Source of the DNA: Lycocorax pyrrhopterus obiensis
Taxonomy: Eukaryota > Chordata > Aves > Passeriformes > Paradisaeidae
Direction of reading: 5' to 3'
Assembly (NCBI GenBank): GCA_014706295.1
Contig: JACSVZ010000016.1
Location: 1,264,168-1,328,167, forward strand
DNA length: 64,000 nt
Below are positions 24,601-32,761 of this stretch, one piece after another. Made by a program: the position numbers and the translations under genes. Numbering within the stretch: position 1 is the first letter of the stretch; every line of letters begins with the position of its first letter. The notes below the pieces were generated by a model that made no database searches, was not told where the DNA came from, and was given only the letters and a program-made list of their open reading frames with translations.

Positions 24601-27600
24601 TTCTCAGAGGGGAGTCCTGAGGTTTCCCTGAATTCCTTAACAGCTCTGTAATGTCAGTGTCATTCTAGTGACTTTGGGTCACAGCCTGCCTTGCTCTCTC
24701 TTTGGTTGATTGTTCCACGTTCCTGGGAGCACCCTGAGAACAGCAGGGCCTTATCTGACAGAAGAGAGGTGAATTTACTTAGTTTAACATTAATTGGCTG
24801 GGCTTTCATTAAAGCCCTGAATTTGGGTACTGTTTGTAAGGCTGATGAGCCATGGTGAAGCAGGGGAGGAAGTCCAAGGGTGGGCTTGGTGTCCACTGCC
24901 TGTGGGCTCAGATCTGTAAATGGGAACATGGCGGGGGTTGCTTTTGTTCCTAGGAATCCCAAAACCTTCCCCAGGACTTCTGGCTGCATCTCCCTGTGTT
25001 AAGGGAGCAGCCCCTGGGGCAGTGGGGTGCTCTGAAGCTCCAACTGATGCAGCAATATCTTGTGTGGAAGGAATGGCTGAGGGGCAGCTCTGGGATGGGT
25101 CTCTCAGTGTGACTGTGGACAATGCCTCTGCTCACACTGTTGGGATCTGCTTTGCTTAGGCACCGGCTGACGATGGAATTTGTAGCTGTTAAATTAAAGA
25201 TAATTGCAGGCTTGGGAGGGCTGTGTGTGACTACCAGAGGGGTGGGATATGTGCAAGAAAAACGTGCAGTGGAGATTAGCATTAGTGGTGGGATCTAGGA
25301 GAGCTGGAGAATGAAAAAAACCTTTTTCCTTCCTCCTGGCCCAGATCCTCAGGAGATGAATTGACTCTCTGGGGTTCTGTGTCTTGTCTGAGGCCTTTCC
25401 CAGGGGATGTGGGGATGTGGCTGGAAATGGGTTGGAGGTGCTGAAGGCTCCATCCTGGAGCTGGCCAGCCCTGGAGACAGAGGCTGTGCTGTGAGGTGAG
25501 CCCAGCGCCTTCCACTGACATCCGAGTGCTGCTGCTGGACCCTGGGAGCCTCCTGTGGCTCCTGAAGGGAAACATGCCTTTAGTGACACGGTTGAAAAAG
25601 GAAAAGGCCTGACAGCAGTTGTTTCCATGACAACAGAAAGAATTGCCTGCAATATTTCAGCTCATCAGCCTGGGAACAGCCTGATTGATAGTTACGTACG
25701 CATGGTAGGGAGAGAGCAGGAGAGGGGAGGCCAATTATATTGCATTTTCCTTGTCCTTGAATGCCTGTGGCCACAGCAACTGTGGAGGGCAGTTTTTCCT
25801 TGCTTTTTGTGTTTTCCAAGTGAGGATGACCTGTGTGTCCCTGGGAAGCACCGCTGCAAGCTGCTGGCTGTGAGTCCCTGACCCTCCCTGTGCCAGGCTC
25901 CCAGCTCAAAGCCTGTGCTGGGTGTGCAGGGAACGGGGACATCTGGCTCCCTGACTGGCAATCAGCAAATAGTTATTTACACTACAGAGAATATTCTGGA
26001 GGGGAAGGAGAGAGTTTGGCAAATGTTTCCAGCATAAGTGATCCGCACTCGGGACATTCCTCTCTTCCCAGACTGATGATCCAAGGCAAGATGTGCATGG
26101 CTTTGGGATGGTCTCAGAACTGTCCAGGCTTCAGGAAGCCCGTGGGGGGCTCAGTGCATCTCCCATTGCCAGAGCTTAAAGTCAGTGCAGCTTCAGTCAG
26201 TACCCACTGGCAGGGCTGTAACATTTTTGGTTAGTAGCCCCTGGGAAATGTATTTTGGAGAAAATATTTGAATGTTCTCTTAAAAATAGATCCCCAGAGA
26301 CAACAGATGCCAGCCTGCTGCTCATGAGGGAGGCTGTTCTTCTGGCTCCTGTTGGGGTTTCTTGATGATGCTTTTGCTTTGCAGTATGAGCAGAAGCATT
26401 CAAAATAGAAACACTGTGGTGTGATAAATGGAACAAACCTACAAGAATCTGTGATGCTTTGTCATCTCTCCCTAGGGTATGTAAATGGTGCCGTTTACAG
26501 CAGTTTGAGTGTGTGCAGCCCTCTCTGCCTTAGCGCTCTTGCTGCAGCTCTGGGCCCTCTCTTTGCCCTTACCTGCAGCTGCCCCTCACTGCTGGAGGAC
26601 ACTTGGCCTTGAACCCCTCAGCTGGGCAGTGCCACGGTCTCGGGGACGTGGCTGCCACTGCTGTGTGACTCCCCTTGCCTCCCCCTTTCCACCCCTCGTT
26701 TCCCGGCTTCCAGTCGGTACCACCCCTCTAGAGGACAAGAGAAGGCACCTCAGGATGCCGTTTTAGGATGCCAATAGTTGCTAACAGTCACTGGCAGAGG
26801 CACGGTTGGCATAGCAGGCACACACAGGCCGTGTCCCCTCGCAGTGTTCCTGTGCCGCGGTGTCGGGCTGGGCGGGGCCGGGACACGGGGAAGGGCTGGG
26901 GGGAGCTGCTGCTGCCGCCTGGGAAGGAGCCTGGAGAGGCTGCTTGGCCGCAGAGGCCCATTACGTCTCTTCCCGGCTGGCTGTGAGGGAGTTTTCCCAT
27001 GCCTTTTTTCCTTCCTCAGAGGTATCCCAGTACCATCAGTCTGTGCCATCAGGGACAGAGCCCAGCAATAACTCACTGTGGATGCAGGGGTGTCACTGTC
27101 CTCTGGGCAAGCGCAGGATTAATTTTTCTTCCCCCCCAAACCTTGGGTGCACATGGTGGGTGCTTCATGCCAAGGGAAAGATGGCTAAAAAGGCCTCTCA
27201 AACAGGCTGTGGACCGACTGCTCCTGGCCCAGGAATTAATTTCTGTGTGTAGGAACCTGACACCCTGCTCTGTGTGGTTTCTGTAACTTTCTCACTCTTT
27301 TTCAGATGAGTTCAGAGTCTGTGTTGGATCCTCAGCAAATCCAAGCTTTTGACCAGCTCTGCCAACTCAACCGAGGCACCTCCCGAGTACGTACCCCCCG
27401 TTTTCCTTGTGCTTTTAAACTGGTGACAGGTGTTTTTCACGTTGCCAAGCCAGACATTGGCACTGGCAGCGAGGGCTCTGGCTTTTCTCTGGGGTTTGGT
27501 CTAGTGCTGGCACTTGGCTGTGGCACACTGCAAGGCAGCCACGCTGGGGAATTCACTGGCAGGGAAACCATGGGAATGCCTCTGGCTTTGGGGCTGGGCC

Positions 27601-28188
27601 TGACAAGTGTCCATGGGGTGATCCTTTGTGGGTTTGTAACTAAGCTCCCCTCCAGACACTGCAGCTCCCGCAGTCCCTCGGAACACCACCTCCTCCTGTG
27701 CCCGTGCTGTCTCAAGGAGAGCGCAGCTCCCTCTGTCCCTGGCATTTTCCTTGTGCCTCCTTCCTGTTTTGGCTGTGGTTGGTGGCACTTTTAGTTCTTT
27801 CTGGGTTTGTTTTTCAATTATGTGACTTTAAAGCAACCTAAAGACCCCTGGAGAGTTGTTCAGTTGAGGACTGGTGTCCGGCACAGAGCTCTGTGGGGTC
27901 CCTCTGTGCCATCCGTGCCCTTGGCTTTACCTGGGGTAAGGTTTCTGTCACTGCAGCAGGGACACAGTGACGCCCTGGGCTCTGTGTGCCGTGCAGGAGT
28001 GTTCCCAGGGTGACCGGGGCTTTTCCTCGCAGCTGGCTCTCCTGACGGAGCTGGCACGCGGGGGCCACGGCGGCGGTGACAAGCACGGGCTGCTCAGTGT
28101 TTCCCACGGGGACCCGGCCACCAGCAGCGTCTTCCAGAACGAGAACTTCCAGCTGCACCTGACGCCCCCTCCGCTGGCTGAGGAGTAG
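553..28188 (+). CDS. VPS8: VPS8, CORVET complex subunit (3' portion, 13 coding exons)
   Basis: Thirteen exons can be joined with GT/AG boundaries and consistent phases: 553-642, 1076-1122, 5061-5202, 5815-5904, 6334-6376, 7152-7255, 8310-8388, 9686-9768, 15730-15810, 17140-17309, 17904-18072, 27306-27386 and 28033-28188. The joined frame is 1332 nt (444 residues) plus TAG. VPS8 is known as the Rab5-binding, CORVET-specific subunit that tethers early endosomes; human VPS8 is about 1430 aa, so this is roughly the last third. The upstream beta-propeller exons lie left of the window. Visible are the end of the alpha-solenoid and a RING-type module with ligands at window residues C289, C292, C311, H313, H316, C319, C337 and C340. 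The tail NENFQLHLTPPPLAEE closely matches the vertebrate VPS8 C-terminus as I recall it. I see no frameshift or stop. Family identity is very secure; a short extra exon in the 9.2 kb intron before 27306 cannot be excluded. Confidence 0.95.
643..5060. other. VPS8 introns around exon 1076-1122
   Basis: No gene found. 643-1075 is ordinary intron. 1123-5060 contains an AT-rich block at about 1690-2960 with many TAATTA/ATTA motifs and a short A/C-rich tract near 1975-2010. I see no recognisable interspersed repeat. Confidence 0.5.
1076..1122 (+). CDS. VPS8: VPS8 exon, alpha-solenoid segment
   Basis: A 47-base exon (DQFLLFQFLRSLLDP plus two bases of an Arg codon) lies between TGTTGCACAG and GTATGT. 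The split AG|A codon restores Arg at the next exon. It is too short to find as an open frame alone and was recognised from family sequence and phase. Confidence 0.88.
5061..5202 (+). CDS. VPS8: VPS8 exon, alpha-solenoid segment
   Basis: A 142-base exon completes the split Arg and encodes EGINQDLLHLPP through RLEETIQ, ending in phase 0 before GTAGGA. The acceptor is TTTTATTCCAG. The helical, Leu-rich text (QFIELLCQYSPDQVLETLKVLEY) fits a CLH/VPS-type alpha-solenoid repeat. Confidence 0.93.
5815..5904 (+). CDS. VPS8: VPS8 exon, alpha-solenoid segment
   Basis: A 90-base, phase 0-0 exon encodes ITQKHQLHEASSYLLEKKGD and then IHGAFLVMLE. The pattern (aliphatic residues, ASSYLLEKKGD) is typical of the repeated helical hairpins of vacuolar sorting proteins. 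The acceptor follows a long T-rich tract; the donor is GTACAG. Confidence 0.92.
6334..6376 (+). CDS. VPS8: VPS8 small exon
   Basis: A 43-base exon encodes RLQSKLLMLTRDDE plus one base of Ser, between CTCTTTTGTTTCAG and GTAAGAG. It leaves phase 1, which the next exon (GC...) completes as Ser. It follows the previous exon by 429 bases. Confidence 0.88.
7152..7255 (+). CDS. VPS8: VPS8 exon
   Basis: A 104-base exon encodes SAEPSLLENIEDTLMKTIAL then CQRNSHSLDQQQRE, ending in phase 0 at GTAAGG. The acceptor follows a C-rich polypyrimidine tract (TTTTTCCCCCCCGACACTTAG). Confidence 0.92.
8310..8388 (+). CDS. VPS8: VPS8 exon
   Basis: A 79-base exon encodes ALWFPLLEAMMSPQKSSGSS then QCPHAE plus one base, between GATTCCAG and GTGAGT. 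The ALWFPLLEAMM segment is a well conserved VPS8 stretch, and the downstream Ser-rich part is variable between species. Confidence 0.92.
8925..9264 (+). mobile_element. CR1 LINE 3' fragment
   Basis: The segment ends with the usual avian CR1 3' text, including GCCCATGGCAGGGGGTGGAA, TTTAAGGTCCTTTCCAACCC and a degenerate terminal ATTCTCTGA. Its left half (CAGCACAGGAAGGATGTGGA) belongs to the CR1 reverse-transcriptase 3' region, but the text jumps from GAGAGTTGGG to TTAGATGGGATACTGGGAAG, so about 200 bases are missing internally. Sense orientation relative to VPS8. It encodes no intact protein. Confidence 0.85.
9686..9768 (+). CDS. VPS8: VPS8 exon
   Basis: An 83-base exon completes a split Ser and encodes LKSLTMQVLNNMAAFIALPS then ILQRILQ, ending in phase 0 at GTGAGT. 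It lies about 420 bases downstream of a CR1 LINE fragment. Confidence 0.93.
9769..15729. other. 6.0 kb VPS8 intron
   Basis: No exon or RNA gene found. It carries the CATCC pentanucleotide array at 13991-14045. The 13.4-15.4 kb part is GC-rich and open in several frames on both strands, which I read as low stop density and not coding sequence. The introns at 15811-17139 and 17310-17903 hold nothing I can name. Confidence 0.5.
13991..14045 (+). repeat. (CATCC)11 pentanucleotide microsatellite
   Basis: Eleven perfect CATCC units in a VPS8 intron, with CCC at its left edge. The complementary strand reads as GGG runs separated by AT, a canonical short-loop G-quadruplex pattern. Perfection suggests recent expansion and likely length polymorphism. 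Confidence 0.97.
15730..15810 (+). CDS. VPS8: VPS8 exon
   Basis: An 81-base, phase 0-0 exon encodes DPVYGKGKLGEIQGLVLGML then DTFNYEQ, with acceptor TTCGTACAG and donor GTAAGT. It is almost invariant in vertebrate VPS8 as I recall it. The preceding intron is 5961 bases. Confidence 0.94.
17140..17309 (+). CDS. VPS8: VPS8 exon, start of RING-type module
   Basis: A 170-base exon encodes TLLETTTSLLNHDLHWSLCN through ADEIIVF plus two bases of Ser. It carries the first zinc-ligand pair, in DYCCICLQQYK (Cys-x2-Cys). The module is cut by an intron just before the Cys-Gly-His ligands, which lie on the next exon. Confidence 0.95.
17904..18072 (+). CDS. VPS8: VPS8 exon, rest of RING-type module
   Basis: A 169-base exon encodes the ligands Cys-Gly-His-x2-His-x2-Cys (CGHLYHSLC) and the closing Cys-x2-Cys (CYKC), then a Ser/Lys-rich linker ending TAASLAQ. 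With the previous exon this makes a complete C3H2C3 ligand set. In VPS proteins such modules mostly support complex assembly; ligase activity should not be assumed. Confidence 0.95.
18073..27305. other. 9.2 kb VPS8 intron
   Basis: No independent gene found. It contains a CR1 fragment at about 23404-23665 and a small GC-rich pocket near 26840-26960. Mammalian VPS8 has extra linker residues at this junction, so a short phase 0-0 exon could hide here; I could not identify one by eye. Confidence 0.5.
23404..23665 (+). mobile_element. CR1 LINE 3' fragment, passerine-type subfamily
   Basis: Recognised by GTTAGGCTGGAGATCAGGGA, a CACTGCCCAGGCTCCCCAGG segment, GGGTGGGATTGTTGAGGTGT and GGGGTTGGACTCTGATCCTT, ending near CATTGTGTGATT. 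This wording resembles CR1 subfamilies common in songbirds. It is 5'-truncated, about 260 bases, and has no coding capacity. Confidence 0.8.
27306..27386 (+). CDS. VPS8: VPS8 penultimate exon
   Basis: An 81-base, phase 0-0 exon encodes MSSESVLDPQQIQAFDQLCQ then LNRGTSR. The acceptor TTTTTCAG immediately precedes ATG, which here is an internal Met codon, not a start. Donor GTACGT. It joins in frame to the exon ending at 18072. Confidence 0.94.
28033..28188 (+). CDS. VPS8: VPS8 last coding exon and stop
   Basis: It encodes 51 residues, LALLTELARGG through PPPLAEE, then TAG at 28186. The first seven residues and the VFQNENFQLHL tail are conserved. The Gly/His-rich middle (GGHGGGDKHGLL) looks lineage-specific and is GC-rich. 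Confidence 0.95.
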   Translation: MALLTELARGGHGGGDKHGLLSVSHGDPATSSVFQNENFQLHLTPPPLAEE

Positions 28189-28733
28189 CGCTGCTGCCGC
28201 TGCTCCCGGACGTGCTGCTGGGGAGCCTTCCCACCTCGACACGGGATTTTCCCCCACACCACCTTTTCCAGAACCCGCTGTGCTGAGCCTCACTGGGCAC
28301 TGCTGGGTCGTAGCTGGGTGATGTCCCAGCTCTGCTTTGGCAGCCGTGGGGCAGCTGGGCTGGAAGCTGGAACCCCGGGACAAACCCCAGCATGCTGAGG
28401 GCACAGGGCAGGCTGCCTGTGCTGAGCCAGGGGCTCGCGGCAGCAGCGGGAACTTTTCCAAGTAACCGAGTCAGCTCCACCCTGCCAGAGGAGCCTGTCC
28501 TGTGCCCAGAGCCCCCTGACCCCGTGCTGTGCTGGTTCTGTGCCTGGGGGCCACACCTGAGTTCTGTGTTCTGCTAAAAGCAGCTGTTCTGGCAAGGCCT
28601 GGCCCTGCTGTCTCATGGCAGCAGCCATGGGATCTGAGGGCATGGAATGGGCAAACCTGGAGAAGGCTGAAGAATGCAGGAAAAGACACCTGTGTGAGCA
28701 AACTGACCTGTACATGCTGTGTTCTACCAACCC

Positions 28734-28739
28734 ATTAAA
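28734..28739 (+). terminator. VPS8: VPS8 poly(A) signal ATTAAA
   Basis: ATTAAA lies 545 bases after the VPS8 stop, followed by a T/G-rich stretch (TTGGTTGAACTTTCCTGTGTG). I infer cleavage near 28755-28765 and a short 3' UTR of about 0.57 kb. No AATAAA occurs between the stop and this site. Confidence 0.6.
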
Positions 28740-28759
28740 GAGGCCCTTGGTTGAACTTT

Positions 28760-29595
28760 CCTGTGTGACTTCTGCACTTCTATGAGTGGGCTGCTGGTAA
28801 GAGAAGGATACATCTTGTGCCTGTGGATGAAGCTCAAACGTCCCCTCTCACCTGTACCTGTGTTGGGGGTGGGAGGAGTGTGTGTGTAAAAGAGGTGCCT
28901 CAGGCCCTTGGGGGCTGCAAGGGGCAGAGAGTGGGTGTGAAGGGCACTGATGGTCACAGAACCTTTAGCACTTTGCTCTCAGCACTGCAGCCCAGCACTG
29001 GTGGGGTTTCTGTGCTGTCACACACACTCCTCTTCCCCCTGCTCACTTTGGCACTGGCACTTGGGTGTTTTGGGGTGCCCTCGGGGTCCCAGCTGCTCCC
29101 AGAGCACAGCAGCAGGCGGGTGTTGCTGTCCCAGCACACAGAACTCCGGCGGCTGATCCGTGCAGGGCTCACATGGAATGGCAGGAATACGGGGCAGCAC
29201 TGCTGCCTCCAAGGAACACGGAAGCACCAGGTGTTGTGCAGAGCTCAGCTGGGCGGGAGCAGTGCCCTGGGGCCCGAGGTGCCCTATGTGCTCACCTCCT
29301 GCCCATGAGCAGAACTGCCATGGCATGTGTCCAGCCTGCAGCCACACCTGGGCACAGGTAAGTCAGGGAGCTGAATTTGGCCACACATCAGCTGGGGCAG
29401 CTCTTTCCAGGTGAGCCAGGGCTGGGCCATGAGGCTGCCCACCAGCCCCAGCACGTACAGCACAGCCCGGTGTGCTCCCATGGTTATTCCCCTTCTCTGC
29501 CGGGCTCCGGGGGTGTGCCAGGGAAGCCTTCCTTTGCTGGAAGTCCGGGAATGTTCCTCTCTAGCACGGAAAGCACGCGGGCAGTTAGGACAAGC
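28760..29595. other. Intergenic gap between convergent VPS8 and C3orf70
   Basis: About 0.84 kb between the inferred cleavage sites of two convergent genes. GC-rich with short open frames on both strands and no recognisable gene or repeat. Confidence 0.5.
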
Positions 29596-29599
29596 AGAA

Positions 29600-32207
29600 G
29601 GCCGGTTGTTCAGTATTTTATTCAAGAGGAAATATACACACACCTCTCCCTGGCAGGGGCAGCAGCCAGCCCAGGGCACAGCTTCGACGGCACGGCCACG
29701 CCCGTGTTTGTGCAAAGGAAGGAGCCCCGTTTCCGTGGGAGCGTTCCCGATCCCGAGCCGGGAGTGTGACGGAGCAGGAGATCCCCGCGGCTGGGCCCTG
29801 CCTGCCCTCGCCAGCAGCCCCGGCACTCCCCAGAGTGCCGCTGACATTTTCCAGGAACAACAGAAGGAAGAGGCAGCTTATTGTGCTTAAGACATCTGAA
29901 CAAATCCTGGGTAGGAGACACTCACAGCTTGTGGGTATTGCTAATTACTTACAGTTAAGAAAGAATGGATCCTGACGGGGACAGGACGCTGTGGGCCCTG
30001 TGGAGTCTCTGCCACCAGCAGCCGCCGAGGCCACCGCGCTCCCAGCCGGTGCCCAGGCAGGGCTGCAGCTCCTGCTTGCCTGCAAACAAGGTGAGCTGTG
30101 CCGGGCAGGGGGTCCTGCTCGCCTTCCCTGCCCTTGGTGCCCCAGGGAGAGCTGGCGAGGAGCACCCTGCCCTTGGGAAAGGCCCTGCTGTGCCAGCCCA
30201 CCCATCCTGCCTGGGAAGGAGAAGCCGTTCCCAGGGGCGGAAGAGCCGCCTTCTTTCCGGGAGGAAAGCTCAGACAGGCCAGGCAAGAGAGTGAGCTCAT
30301 TCAGCTCTCAACTCGGGTTATAATTGAAAGGTTAAATATGAATAAATGCTGTAGGTTTATACATAATGTTTCCTTCTACCTATGGAATGTGTCTGAATGG
30401 TCCAAAGACACCAAAATGTTGTTAGAAACTGTAGTTAGCCAAGAAAGACAACCCCGCCCTTAAAAATGAAATAAATCCTATTTAGTTTTACTACAGCCTT
30501 TGTTTAAATGCCCTCAGAAAAACAGAGTATTTTCAAGTGCCTTGTGAGAATGTATCTGTTCATGCAATGGCCCAAGTTCCTTGTTTCACAAGCATTGCAC
30601 ATTTTTATGTAAGTCATCAAAACTATAAAACCTATTATTTTTGTCCGAAAGTCTTAGTCTAAAAAGTACAGCATTACTGTGTATCCACCCATGGAAACTC
30701 CCAGACACGTGCATGTGCACAGACACACACTGTTGCCTAAATGTCTTCTAAAGATACTGATTACAAAGTGTATAAAAGTGGGAATACATTGTCAGGATAC
30801 AGTGAGAGATGAGCCATCCTCTACCACAGACTATAATCTAGGATCAGTCACTAACTGTACACGTTTATACAGCCTTGGATTCACCAGGGACTTCTGAAAC
30901 GCAAACAGCAACTACACAAAGACCGGCAGTAGCGCTGCGGGAACACAGGAGTTACTGGCTCCAGCTCCGTGGAGCTGCCTGGAATCTGAGAGCGACATTT
31001 TTGTTTCCTTCAAGCGGGGCTGAAACCGAACCTCCTGTGAGACAGCTCCGCTACCAGCTGGGTGAGGGACCCCTGCTCCGAACCTGCTCCTGGTCTGGGA
31101 GCGACGGAGCAGGAGCCAAAGCCTCCTCTCTCCACTAGGATGACCTTAGGCTGTATTTTAACAAGCTCACACGCCTCCGAGCCCATGGGCCACCTCCCGG
31201 GGGCATCTCCACGCTGTCCGCAAGCTCTGCCGACACAGTGGTGTGGCTGGTAAAATTCTGTTTGTTTAAACTTTGTTATTCTTCAGGCAAATGCAGGCCC
31301 TGAGGCCGTTTGGTCCTGAGTGTCCGGCACCAAAGAGCCCAGGAGGAGGCAGAGGCAGAGCCGGGGGCGGGTGTTCGGAGGTAGTCGCTTCTGTCGCCTG
31401 TCCTGGTACTCCCCAGTCCAGTGTGGTATTGGTTAGATGGCCATGCCCCACCTCTGCCTGCTCCCCGTCCTGCCCACCTGCAAAAGCCAGACCCCCTTCC
31501 CAAGATCCAGGCAGAGAAAAGGGACCAGCTGGATTCAGGCAACTCATCCCCCTCCAGAGCAAGACCTGCCTTCTCAGGAGATTTCAGAGCCTGGCCTACC
31601 TCAGCAGCTGCTCGGTGCATAGCCTGGAGAAAAGTTGGAGGCACTTTGTGCATTCTTTAGCCTGCCATTCCAACCTGCTGGAAGCGTGGTGCCGACAGCC
31701 TTGGAGAAGGGTCACACCAGCACCAGGGAAGAGGCCAGACAAGGCGCCAGAACAGACAAGAGACGGGAGAAGCCTCGTGTAGCTGTTTGAGAAAGAGTAA
31801 GGGCACCTCGGTTTGCTGCTCCAGGCACGCACCCCCCGTGCTCTGAGGGCTCCCTGCCAACAACCCGACAGGTGGAAACATCTCGAGTGGCACGTCCTCG
31901 TGTGAGAAGTTGTGTGGGGGGTAACCCAGACCAACAAAAGGGCCTATTTCTGCTAGAAAAGTCTTAAGATTTGTCACTACCTTACGTGCAGACGTGGGAG
32001 AGCTGATCAGGCTGAGAACGTGTTAAAATTGCTCAGGCTGTTGCTAGTTCACCATATGTAAGTCCTGTGACCGCGCTCCCATGACAGGAATCCGAAATAT
32101 CAAGTGCACTGGAAAAAAGGGATTGTCAGAAAAAACAGAAAATAGAAATACTACAAAAGCAACATTACTGAGAAGGAAGTGGACTGAGCCGATGCCGACT
32201 TGTGTGG
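29600..32207 (-). other. C3orf70: C3orf70 3' UTR (inferred)
   Basis: No coding sequence supported. The part at 30300-30900 is AT-rich and stands out from GC-rich flanks, as conserved 3' UTRs often do. On the mRNA strand GTGCAAT occurs at 30594-30600, a 7-mer match to the miR-25/92 seed. Extent is inferred from the poly(A) signal. Confidence 0.5.
29617..29622 (-). terminator. C3orf70: C3orf70 poly(A) signal AATAAA
   Basis: On the - strand the sequence reads AATAAA, the only clear canonical signal I see between the C3orf70 stop and VPS8. It implies a 3' UTR of about 2.6 kb, in line with the long 3' UTR of this gene in other vertebrates. Confidence 0.55.
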
Positions 32208-32761
32208 TTACACAGTGGTTTCTATAGTCTCAATCACTTCCATCTCGCACTGCGAGGGCGACAGGAGCGGGCATTCGTCCGGCTCCCAGCTGCTATCCGG
32301 GCTGTAATCTTCCTCTGAGCTCAGCTCGGCCACCCCCTCCGTGTCCTCGTCACACGACTCCACGTAGTGAACCCCCACGGCATTGATGCCGGAGTCCTCA
32401 GAGCTGGAGGGGGACGAGCAGTGCTCTGTTTTTGGTGTATTGCTCTCCTTTGTGATTAAGGCATTGCGGACGGAGCCCTCGTCGGGCTTTGCCCTGTGCG
32501 GGGCGGGCGGCTGGCGCTGCACGTAGCACATCTTGCCGTTGATGCACTTGACGCGGTAGTTGTCGATGAACAGGTCGGCGATGGTGCAGAACTGCGGCGC
32601 CTCGGGCGGCAGCGGCGGCTGGAACGCGGGAGCGAACTTGAGGAAGTGCTCGGTGAGCGACACTGAGATCTGGATGGTGTTGGGGGACTCCCGGGGCCGG
32701 ACGGGGATCTCGGTGCTGGGGAGCTGCTCCACGGGCGTCATGGGCTGGTAGACGTATTTAC
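32208..32761 (-). CDS. C3orf70: C3orf70 exon 2, stop and most of the protein
   Basis: It starts GT AAA TAC after TGTCCCCACAG on the - strand and runs 183 residues after the split Cys, ending VIETIETTV and TGA or equivalent stop at the left edge. Acidic clusters (CDEDTEGVAELSSEEDYSP) and a Ser patch (SSPSSSEDSG) suggest a disordered C-terminus. Confidence 0.95.

Noticed and set aside
27838..28480. 207- and 128-codon frames antisense to VPS8 end
   Set aside because: Mirror of the GC-rich last exon and 3' UTR, no recognisable product.
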